From the NCBI RefSeq assembly GCF_019925205.1, contig NC_083561.1, forward strand, positions 17,235,217 to 17,299,216: a stretch of 64,000 bases of DNA, given 5' to 3'. Made by a program: the position numbers and the translations under genes. Source of the stretch: Metopolophium dirhodum (taxonomy: Eukaryota > Arthropoda > Insecta > Hemiptera > Aphididae). Below the pieces are notes generated by a model. It was not told where the DNA came from and ran no database searches. It worked only from the letters and a program-made list of their open reading frames with translations. Below, piece by piece: positions 51,701-61,577 of the stretch; positions within the stretch are counted from its first letter, which is position 1; each line of letters begins with the position of its first letter.

Positions 51701-52423
51701 ACTCGATTTCTGGCTCCAAAAACAAACTCATCCTTGAGGTCTCGGTGCATTGCAACTCCTGCAACCTCCGCTAAATCCAGCCCGGGTCGTGCGTATATTA
51801 TTGTAATATTTTATTTTGCTGTTGGCGCTCGCCCAGCTGATAATATTATACAAAGTCCTCCAGACACCGATATCATCGTTGCCGGGTAAATAATATCATT
51901 ATTATGTACTGCCCCGTACACAAGCGATGTTTTTAATATTAGTGCTCATCTAAGGGGCTTGACGTGTTCCGACACCGGTAAACTATTGTCATAATTTTAA
52001 AGCCACTCGCGAATACACATCAAATATAATATTATATACATCGCGCAACTGTTTACGCGTTTGGTCAAGTGTGTTCGAAACCCAGTTTTTTCTCTATCGA
52101 GTGCGGCGCATTATAATTAAAAGTATTATAATACCGACCACGTAGCCATCGCGCGCAGGTAATCAGTGATTATAATATTTTTGTTATACTTTAACGCCTA
52201 TGGCTTATTAATGGGTCGGTGTTACCGATACTTTGCGTGACGGATAAAACATAAAAAAAATCGGAGGACGACATATTTAATAATAATAATTAATAATAAC
52301 CTATACTATACTATACTGTCTACTACTGAACAAACCGCTTACGACCGCACCTGAAACGGCGCTTAATCGAGTGCTCCATTTAGTACTACATAATCCGTAT
52401 AATATGTAGGCGTGTGTATGTTT

Positions 52424-52471
<48 letters not shown>

Positions 52472-52901
52472 ATTATTGTTCAAAAATAACATTAAGAATT
52501 CAAGTGGACTTTTCCGGAATGACGTGTAGGTATTATTACCCGGCAATGCGATTGACTTGCGCACTTATAATAAATTATTATTATTATTATTATTATTATA
52601 TGAGCGTAAGTCGACGACGATAGCCGTTGTACAAAATAGTCGGTTTCTAATATCAATTTTTATTGCGATTATAAAATAATTTAACAATATTATAATACTA
52701 AACTCTAATCATCATTCATCATTTTAATTAAATTGAGCTCATTTTTATAATAATATGTTAATATTATTTATTTATATTATTTATATTTTTATATAGGTAC
52801 ATATGTACAGATCAAGCTCAAACGTATTAACATGACGGTAGAAAGACTAAATATTAAATAAACATTAAGGTTAAAACTAATATTAAAACTAAACTAATGA
52901 G
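48724..52901. other. Non-coding DNA without a recognised gene
   Basis: AT-rich. It holds a small hairpin TAGGTGGGT/ACCCACCTA (50487-50495 and 50508-50516), a (GT)n run at 52429-52470 and (TTA)n at 52575-52599. A motif at 50708-50748 is shared with 32055-32100. The 108-codon minus-strand frame at 50562-50888 has no recognisable domain. Confidence 0.5.
52429..52470 (+). repeat. (GT)n microsatellite
   Basis: About 21 uninterrupted GT units; similar shorter runs are at 4489-4512 and 24452-24490. Confidence 0.95.
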
Positions 52902-53499
52902 TAGGGCTCGGATTTATATGTATTTATATAATCAAAGTATGTATTTATACAACAAAAATATGTACTTGAATATGTGCTAAAGAATTTAAAATATGTATTA
53001 TCAAAAAAAAATAATAATAATAATTAATAATATAATAAAATGAAATAAAAAATTTATATTTATCTAATTATATTGATTACAATTAATAATATTCATTTTT
53101 AAATTTTCGAATCCAAAAGAACGCCGATATTGTCGTAACATTTTTATAATAATTAATAATAAAATTAAATGTAATAAAATATTTTTATTTATTTAGTTAT
53201 CTAATTATCTTGATTACAGTTATAATAATAACATGCACTTTAAAATTTTCGAATTCAAAAGATCGTCGATATAATATATAGTCATGATAACCTTTCATAT
53301 AATTGTCTAAATATGTGAGAAAAAATTGAATAGTTGTGAAATATGTAAAAACATGTATTTATGACAAAATATGTAAAAATATGTAAAATCAAATATAGCT
53401 CGTTTTATCAAAAATCTTGTGAAACAAATTTATCACTTGCCGAAATTAGTTAATCATGTCGCAGAGAAAATATGTATTTACATATAAATCCGAGCCCTA
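52902..53499. mobile_element. hAT-type non-autonomous element (598 bp), TAGGGCTCGG family
   Basis: Inverted ends TAGGGCTCGGATTTATATGT are perfect over 20 bases. The flanking octamers CTAATGAG (52894-52901) and CTAATGAC (53500-53507) match at seven of eight. The sub-terminal regions are full of ATATGTATTTA/ATATGTAAAAA repeats, likely transposase binding sites. Two similar blocks in the middle (AAATTTTCGAATCCAAAAG near 53101 and AAATTTTCGAATTCAAAAG near 53243) show an internal duplication of about 140 bases. No transposase. Confidence 0.88.
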
Positions 53500-53507
53500 C
53501 TAATGAC

Positions 53508-54169
53508 TATAGAATTTTTTTTTTTATTTAATTTATTTAAGCATATTTACAATGTATACAATTTGTATAATAAGTAAATTTGATAACATAGGTAATTAAA
53601 ATGACTTGAATGTTTGAGGGGGGAAAACCGTCCATCAACAGTACCTCCTATTTAATTTGATGGGTTGTGTTTTGCGTTGAGCATGACCCGGAAAATTAGG
53701 AAGTTTGTTAAAACATTATTCGGGAACATTTTTATATTTAAATAATAATATTAAAAAAAGTGTATGGTTTGTTCCAAATATTAAATAGCTTAATAATTAT
53801 ATTTGTTTAGGTAATGGTAATATTTATTATTTATAATTACACTTTTATTCACCAGTGTCCAGTACAATAGTACTAAATTTTTTTAAGTTTTTTTAATGTA
53901 ATATATTGACAATAAACCATCATATCGATTTTGGGAAAATAAAATCATTTTTCAGTAATTGCTTATTAGTATGAAACAACTATGTTATTTTGTAATATTA
54001 TTTCCAATTATTTCTAATATTTTTTCAATAATTCCGAATTCGCCATTTCCTTGAATACTGATTAAAATTGATAACAATAGGTACAAATAATTTCTTATTA
54101 TTTTCGTTATAAATTATTAGTTAATGAAATCTAGATACATTAATGTGTTTTCGGGGAAAAAAAAATGTA
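53508..54169. other. AT-rich intergenic DNA
   Basis: No gene or mobile element recognised apart from short A/T runs. Confidence 0.6.
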
Positions 54170-54177
54170 TAAGTCTG

Positions 54178-54285
54178 CAAGAGTCTTGCAGTTATGGTCT
54201 TGTTTTGGTCTTAGTCTTGTAGCTTCGGTATTGGTTTGGTCTTGTTCTTGCAAGCCTAATCTTGGTCTTGGTCTTGCTAACCCTA
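54178..54285 (+). repeat. GGTCTTG short-period repeat
   Basis: About nine irregular copies of TCTTG, most within GGTCTTG, occur in 108 bases, with GCAAG inverses at both ends (54177 and 54250). It is followed by CTAACCCTAACCTAACCC. The open frames on both strands across it come from the repeat. It may be the sub-terminal part of a decayed transposon. Confidence 0.6.
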
Positions 54286-54737
54286 ACCTAACCCTATTTT
54301 CGCCTGTGGTAATGAGAGTATCGGTACAGAAAGTCGACAATGAAACGAAATCGAAAACTATTGACGTTTAAAAATAAAACCGGTTCGGAGTTCTGCGTGT
54401 ATAAATTATTGTCGACGGCAAAAGCTTCAATATTACACGTACTCAGTTTTCACGATAGCGTCTCATTCGTCGGTATAGAGTGTTTGTAAATACTTGGCGC
54501 AACCATAGGCGCCAGTCCGCACTTAACTGAATTCGATACCTATCCGAAAGTAATTTTGTTATAATTATCTACTGTACAAAGTAATATTTATAATACTATT
54601 ACACTATTATCTATTATTAGAATTATCGGACATATTCCGAATTTACGTCCGCCTCTCCAGACTTATAATATATTATGATCGTTCTCTCACGTACCAAGTA
54701 GTCGATTTCTATACATTTCTATATTATGTACAACTTC

Positions 54738-54845
54738 AGTGGCGTATTTTTAGGAATTTTTCATGGAGGGGGGAATTCAGATAATTTTCCTAACTCAGTG
54801 CCATGGTCTAAGGGGGACATCACTTCCCCCTCATTAATGCAACTG
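54738..54845. mobile_element. Possible decayed hAT MITE
   Basis: The left end CAGTGGCGTATTTTTAGG resembles the hAT ends seen at 29863 and 41676. A G-rich run (54766) and a C-rich run (54824) lie inside as in those elements. The right end (ATGCAACTG) and target duplication are not convincing. Confidence 0.3.
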
Positions 54846-55165
54846 GATGGGGCTCAGAGGGCTAAGTCTATAATGTATCTCAAAGATAGTAAGCAATGAA
54901 AAATGTTTTCTTCAATGAGGAACAAATTAGTTGAGAACGAGTACGCTGCAAATTGCAATACAAGACTTTCTCAAGTTTGGCTATTCTCAATGTTAAAAGA
55001 GATGTTGTCAGTTCATTAAAAAATTACGATATAATATTGGTTATAATATATAATTTAAAAGACCTCTATAGTAAATAGGCAAATTTACAAATTGTCTTAT
55101 TTTTAAACATCTCGGACGGAACCCGTACGTGGTGTACGCCATTTAAATTGGGCTAAAACTTTGTG

Positions 55166-56125
55166 AAGTCCGTTTCACCAGCCCCCCCAATATTGAAATC
55201 TCGGATTTTTTTTTCACTAAAAATTAGCATGCAATTAGCATGAATTGGCAAGACTTAATGAGAAATAATCAATAAACTTTGGGGGGGGGGGGGGGGGCTG
55301 TTGAAACGTTTCGCCAGCCCCCCGCCCATCCTTGAAAAAAAAAGATTTTCCCGAATTTTTTTTAACTAATAATTAGCACGCGATTAGCATGAATTGGCAC
55401 GCCTAAGCACGGAATTCGCACGCCAATATTTACCGAGCAATCCCTCTTTCTTTATTTTGGCCGTTTCGGCAGCCCGGGGGGGCCCCATCCTTGAAAAAAA
55501 AAGATTTTCCCGAATTTTTTTTAACCAATAAGTACCAAGTCTGCTTATTTTGGCTACTAATATGAATACAATTTATATAATGATAAGATTAAGTTGTAAA
55601 AAATTAATTAAAATTATTAATACAAATCAATAATACCTACTTATTGTATGGTTGAATCGATTAGGAATCACTTAGGTATACATTTACTACTTGCCTGTTA
55701 TACTGGACCCTTTTCGTTTACAACAAAATATAGGATACGACGGGATGAGCCAACTTGTGTACGGGAAAATCGGGAAAATCTTTTTTTTTCAAGGATGGGG
55801 GGGGGCTGGCGAAACGGTCAAAATAAAGAAAGAGGGATTGCTCGGTAAATATTGCCTTGCGAATTCCGTGCGTAGGCGTACCAATTCATGCTAATCGCGT
55901 GCTAATTATTGGTTAAAAAAAATTCGGGAAATTTTTTTTTTCAAGGATGGGGGGGGCTGGCGAAACGTTTCAACAGCCCCCCCCAAAGTTTATTGATTAT
56001 TTCTCATTACATATTGTCATGCAAATTATGATAATAGTCTTGCCAATTCGTGCTAATTTCAAGCTAATTTTTAGTGAAAAAAAAATCCGAGATTTCAATT
56101 TTGGGGGGGCTGGCGAAACGGACGT
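55166..56125. mobile_element. Mutator-like palindromic element (960 bp) with 9-bp duplication
   Basis: Direct repeats AACTTTGTG flank it at 55157-55165 and 56126-56134. The ends are AAGTCCGTTTCACCAGC and, inversely, ACGTCCGTTTCGCCAGC. Inverted arms run inward about 370-390 bases on each side (to about 55535 and from about 55740). They are built of repeated modules: a C/G run with TTTCGCCAGCCCC, an A run with GATTTTCCCGAATT, and paired ATTAGCATGAATTGGCA units. Long inverted repeats with a 9-bp target duplication are the hallmark of Mutator-like elements. No transposase, so non-autonomous. The open frames inside are arm read-through. Confidence 0.8.
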
Positions 56126-56134
56126 AACTTTGTG

Positions 56135-57640
56135 CGTATTTAGATACGTTTAATGGAGAACCCTCCATCCGGGCAACTACAAAACATTATAAATACTATT
56201 TAAGGTAACCACTGTTAAATCTTAAAATTTTAAAATATTTACAACAAAATTAATAGTTTTGCAGATTTCAAAAATAGAATAAATCGTAAAATTAATGTTT
56301 GATGTTTAATAATATCACACATGACCTATAAATATTAAACACTGACAATGTAAGAAACCAATATCGTGTGCCTTTCCTTACATTTCGCCCCGGGATACGA
56401 CTTCCCCGGTAGTTCATTGTTTGTCCATAATTGTTCAAATAATTACTATCGACATTATGCTGTTCTTGAAATTACTCAACTATTATTATCTGTCAAATAA
56501 TATGCAATTTCCTCGTTTTGGGTTTACCTAGCCACCCCTTGGAAAATATCATAAATGGAAAATAATCATATCATCTAAAGCATTTAAAATACGTATACTG
56601 GTTAATAATTTTGTTTAAATTCATAACATTCTGCTTGTAAACGGATATGGTATAATATACAATGCGCCAGGTGTTTCTGTAAACGTGATACGAGCACAGG
56701 TGTCGATTCGGTTGCCTAAATGATAAAAATAAGGTCAACCCGCCACTACGACGTGTATTCCGGTGTAAACAGCCAATTTTATTTGTTCAATATCACTGTG
56801 TGTGGAAAGAAATGATTCATTCAACTCAATAATGTTAATGCAGTGTAGCGTATTGTGCATTATTGTGTACCTATACCTATGTACCTAATAGTTTAAAAAA
56901 ATGTCGATAAGTGATTCAAATAAATACTTAATGTGATGTCAAAGCGTGTAGTGAAATTTATAAATGTATTAAATTAAAATACTATTATGGTGTTCGATTT
57001 TCGATGTAATGACTAAACTAGATTAAGTAAAATTTGAAAATTTTATCGCACAACAAAAATGTATAAATATTTATTGTTCAAATGTTGCAATATTAATTTA
57101 TACATTTGTATATACCATTACATAATGTACATTGTACCTACTACCTACTATTTACTAATTTGTCTGCAGCTGTTAATTATAATGTATTAATATGAGGATA
57201 AGTGGAAAATAGTAAGTAACGTGCTACGTTTGTCATTTAGTTTTTATTTTTTGTTAATGGATTTTTATCATATTATAATAAATAAATGAACTCATGAACA
57301 TATTATAATATAATGAGTTCAAATAAAATGTTTATTTTACCCATTACGGTGTTATACTAATAGGGTGGTTCTTTATTTTCATAGCAAACACTCATCATCT
57401 TGATAAATGTATTTACATTGTAGTAAAAGAAAAAAGTTTTCACCCGGTTTCAAGCACTCCGTAAGTATCGCAGATCCTATTTTATGTCGGACTACAACCA
57501 TTTTTTTTAATGGCAGTGATGTATGACTTAATTATAATATTATGTTGTCCTCATTATTTGACCATCAAAAACTTGAGCCCTCCCCCCCCCCTTGAAATAA
57601 ATCACTGCTATGGAACTGAATGTCACAATGTATAGCGTCT
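56135..57640. other. Non-coding DNA without a recognised gene
   Basis: AT-rich. A short inverted pair CAGTGATGTATGACTT (57522-57537) and AAATAAATCACTG (57595-57607) with a C run between them may be another small hAT remnant, but the flanks do not match. Confidence 0.45.
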
Positions 57641-58680
57641 TGCGCAGTCGCGCCACACAACGCAACTAAATAAAACAAATCACCACCACTAGAACAGGAA
57701 GTAGTTTTCGTGGTGGTCTCACTGAGACGAGTGACATACGGATGTGGATAACTTAGGTTAGGTTAGGTATATACACGCTAACGTAATCTGTTTGATTATC
57801 AACAGACCGGATGCAGGGAACGGCAAATTTGACGTTGGCGGACTTCTGCCGCCGCACCGGAATCTTAATAGTACATAGTGCGAGTGCCCGCACGGTGGGA
57901 AGGAGCTGGTAGATAAATGTTTACAATAATTATATTATAATATTATAATATGTTAGAACGGTTGCGTAATCCAATGAAACGATATTGATTAGGTCCGATG
58001 CGAGAAAATCCTCCGACGCTTGTCCGCTGCACCGTAATCGCGGTTGGTCCTCCGGTGCGCGGCTCGTCGGCTAGGGAGGAAATCGACTTCGTTTACCGGC
58101 CGCTCAGCGACTTCCGGCCCCGTTCGCCATTTATTGGATTATATTATTATGTCGTACGTCGTCGTCGTCGCCGGCCGTTAAACCGATTACACCACGTGCA
58201 GACCTTTGCTGGTTATGGGGCGGTGGCGCGACGTATAAAGTATAAAATATTATATTATATTATCATATAATAATATTGCGAGGACGTTCTGTAATAATAA
58301 TAATAATAAACGTTTGCGACGAGAAATCTTGGAAAATATGTCACCGCGGCCCGCGTCTATACTATGACGTAACGACTACGATTCACGATCAGGAATCGCA
58401 CCCGTTCACCGGCTGCGTAACGAGATTTAAAATAAATAGATATTTTATACGATTAAAACAAAATATTATTTTGCACCAGCCGAAAAAATGGCAGTGCGGA
58501 AGGCGAGTCGATCGGATTTTGTATGGAATGAATATTATAATAAATATTAATGATCGTTCGCGATGTGCGAACATACTACGTAGGTACCTACAAAGTTACA
58601 GACATGTGAAATTATTTTTATCATCATTACAAATTTATGTTCGTTTTGATAAATTCTACGGGTTGTAGGGGATTATTTAA
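57641..58680. promoter_or_regulatory. CpG-rich island with TTAGG triplet, candidate promoter
   Basis: CpG density rises sharply (GCGCAGTCGCGCC near 57644, TGCCGCCGCACCGG near 57848, CGTACGTCGTCGTCGTCGCCGG near 58152, shortened). It contains TTAGGTTAGGTTAGG at 57753-57767 and a TAGGTACCTA palindrome at 58581-58590. Two plus-strand frames (57998-58270 and 58276-58668) follow one another but have Arg/Ile/Tyr composition and no known domain, so I do not call them genes. A first exon of a gene lying beyond the window is possible. Confidence 0.3.
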
Positions 58681-59213
58681 CTCGTAATATATAAGTAAAT
58701 TACACGATAATATGAATCCCTAGAGATAAGTTTTGTAATAAAATATAATATCGCTATTATTACGTACCTAGTACTACCTACCTAACCAAAATGCTGGCAC
58801 GTGTCTAAATAACTGATAACTTTAAAATGGAACTTTATAATAAGTATATGTAGCTCATATTATAATATATGCGATGGGAATAAATATTAATAATCAGATT
58901 TAAAACAAGTTCAAACAATAAAGTTTTATTTTTGTCACGTTGTCAAACAGAATCGATCTCAAAAATATTGTTATACTTATGTCTTAATCGGAAGAACTCA
59001 ATAGCAATATCGTACAATAACAAAAAAATAGTGGTTCACCCTGGTTACCTCAAACGGTGCTCACATGATGGGTGCTTCCGGTTTTTTTGTAGCCGGTGTA
59101 AAAGAATCTCACGAGGGACCTGGACTGAGTTTCCAAGCTTTTTAACCATGTGAAAAACAACGTTTTCAACATACATAGAAACACATTCTAAAAGGCTGCA
59201 ATATCCTTCCCAT
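58681..59213. other. AT-rich spacer before the SINE
   Basis: No feature recognised. The last part (59040-59213) is more GC-balanced but contains no known motif. Confidence 0.5.
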
Positions 59214-59225
59214 AAAACGATTTGT

Positions 59226-59515
59226 GGGGGGACGAGGTGGCCGAGCGGTCTAACGCGACGGATTCGGCACAGCCGGTCCGAGTTCGATCCTCGACCACTG
59301 GGTGGCATTTTTCTCCGTGCAAGTCACGGTGTCCGGAGAACAAGTGCCGCCATCCCCCCACCACGGGGCACGGCAGAAACCTACGGGTGCCCCATTAGAA
59401 ATTCTGCCAAACACAACACACACGTGTACCAACCTACCCAATATAAAAAACCTACAGTGCCCTCCCCACACCCAATGGCCTATGTTGCCGCGGGTTACCC
59501 AATAAAAAAAAAAAA
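59226..59515 (+). mobile_element. tRNA-Ser-like SINE with perfect target duplication
   Basis: The head reads GACGAGGTGGCCGAGCGG: TGGCCGAGCGG (59238-59248) is a perfect box A and AGTTCGATCCT (59281-59291) a good box B, most like tRNA-Ser/Leu. The acceptor stem does not close, so it is not a tRNA gene. A body of about 200 bases ends in CCAATGGCCTATGTTGCCG and a poly-A tail (59503-59519). The 12-mer AAAACGATTTGT flanks both sides (59214-59225 and 59516-59527, the latter overlapping the tail). Everything fits LINE-mediated insertion, and the intact repeat suggests it is young. The short open frames on both strands are accidental. Confidence 0.92.
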
Positions 59516-59527
59516 AAAACGATTTGT

Positions 59528-60327
59528 AATGAATATCTCCGTGTATTTGGTTTTATACGTCATAATTATTACTCAGAGTTTAAAAATTAAAATTACTAAA
59601 AATGTATATTTTTTTCTCTAGTTCTTTCTGTCTTAGAATATAGTTTAGTTATTTGGAATCATAATCAATCTAGTTATTATGCTAGCCTAATATTCAAAAT
59701 TGAACGTTTCAGAAACGGCTTTTACGGGTACCTATGACAATATAACAATCAAAATAGATGCATCTCATCTCCAGTAACTATAGCAATCGATTTCGATATT
59801 GAATCACATGACAAAAGAAGAAAGTTTAATAATGCGCTTTGGCTCTACAATAGTTACTAAATTCGCAAAACAACTGTCCTGAGTTATTGAGTAAAATATT
59901 CTTGAACGTCACTCGTGTTAATACTCGTGTATCACAAACATTCCATTTATACCTACCGCCAAAATTGCAGTCGCTTTAATATAATGTTTAGGACAGCTTC
60001 ATTTAATAAAATATATTGATTTTTTTCATTGATGACTCAATCTCGTTAAAATCTTTGCTCCAAATCGCGAAAAGACATGTCATACGTAATACATTTTATA
60101 TCGTATTGTTATTAATTAATTAAACATGTAGGTACATTATATTATTATAATATTACTATATTAACTAATAACTAATAAGTTTATAAGTATACCTATGTTA
60201 GTTTTATGTACTGCTGTACTGAGATAGTGCGTATCTATAATATTATAAATAAAATATCTTTAACGGATTAAATTCATTGAGTAGGTACCTAATATTATTA
60301 AGATCAGAAATGTTATATTCAGAGAAT
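59528..60327. other. AT-rich intergenic DNA
   Basis: No gene or mobile element recognised. A TAGGTACCTA palindrome is at 60282-60291. Confidence 0.6.
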
Positions 60328-60660
60328 TTCAGTGTTCCATAAGTCCCAAATACAAGTTCCACCAGCTATGACATTCAGTTCAAATTTTCAAAATAAATGC
60401 CTGGCTGTCACGCTCTATATAGTTGCGTCGCCTGCAATCTCTCATATTTTACGGTTCGGGGACCGCACTGCAGCCCATCAAAGGCGAGTGTCGACTAATG
60501 ATCGAATATAATAATAATATGGTGCATGACGGTAGGGCTTGTGCGTATAATTATTAATTATTATATGAAAACAGCGTGTGTAAGTCAATCTCGTGAAATC
60601 TGCAGTACAACTTCCGTTATTAGTGGGTAGTCGTAATGGTTCACTTTTTATTTTTTTGTC
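60328..60660 (+). repeat. Copy 1 of a diverged direct duplication
   Basis: Shares in order with 61240-61577: a TTCCAAATAC-type block, GTTCCACCAGCTA, TGCCTGGCTGTCAC, ATCTCTCATATT, GGGACCGCAC (GAGGACCGCAC in copy 2), CGAGTGTCGACTAATGAT, TATAATAATAATATGGTGC, GCGTGTGTAAGTCAATCTCG and GTGGGTAGTCGTAATGG. Neither copy is open in any frame, and neither has terminal repeats. Function unknown; could be duplicated regulatory or transcribed non-coding DNA, or two fragments of an unrecognised repeat family. Confidence 0.85.
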
Positions 60661-61239
60661 TTAGTACGTCTTATTACAGTTTGCTATATTTTTTAAATGC
60701 TTTAATTTTTTATCTGCAAATCAATAAAATAATTTTATTTTTTAGTGTATATTAATGTATTGACTATCGATGTTTCAAACTTTACTGTGATATGATGTTG
60801 CCTGCAATAAAAGACAAAATCCAAATGTTTGCATCAAACCCGAGACGAGGCAAGATCACCACGTAAAGTCTTTGGCTATATCCAATTATTAGACAAGTTC
60901 ATCTCCAACGACATCTGACGTTTTAAGCGTCTGAAACTATATGACTTAAATCGATAATTTATATTAAAAGCAGGAACCACTTCATTGAAAATGACTAAAA
61001 TGAGACTTCATCAACGTGTAAGTATATTACATTAAGTATCTAGTATCTAAAAACTAGATACAATTTTATTGCGTTAAAAACTTAAAAATATTTATAAAAA
61101 AGACCTTAGGGTCGTTTGAATAATGAAATTAAAAAACATTTAAAAAATGTATTTATATTTTGTTTATTATTAATTTGTTTTCGGAAGGAGAGAAAATAAT
61201 ATAGTATAACTCTGTATGACACCGACGAATTCAACAAAT

Positions 61240-61577
61240 CTCAGTGCTTCAAAAGTTCCAAATACCTACAACTAGTTCCACCAGCTACGGGATTCAGTGC
61301 TCCGCAAAGTAAAATATGCCTGGCTGTCACACTGCAGCTGCAGTATCTCTCATATTAAATACGGCTCGAGGACCGCACCACAGTCCATCAAAAGCGAGTG
61401 TCGACTAATGATGGAGTATAATAATAATATGGTGCCCCTTGTAACGGTGCTGCTTTTGCGTATAATTATTATACGAAAATGGCGTGTGTAAGTCAATCTC
61501 GCGAAAGCTACAGCACCACAACTATTATACCGTAAGTCGTGGGTAGTCGTAATGGTCCGCTTTTGATTTGTTTTCTC
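61240..61577 (+). repeat. Copy 2 of the diverged direct duplication
   Basis: Same block order as 60328-60660, about 915 bases downstream, with small insertions and deletions. It contains an extra CTGCAGCTGCAG and CTTGTAACGGTGC. The copy runs straight into a CpG-rich stretch (61578-61800) with a POU-octamer match ATTTGCAT (61630-61637), absent after copy 1. Confidence 0.85.

Noticed and set aside
55648..56153. Three overlapping frames containing GGGAGET-like peptides
   Set aside because: They are read-through of the arm modules of the Mutator-like palindrome.
57998..58668. Two adjacent plus-strand frames of 90 and 130 codons
   Set aside because: Arg runs and Ile/Tyr runs follow base composition; no known domain. 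Kept only as part of a CpG-rich island.
59231..59300. Possible tRNA-Ser gene
   Set aside because: Boxes A and B are present but the acceptor stem does not pair and the sequence continues into a SINE body with poly-A tail and target duplication.
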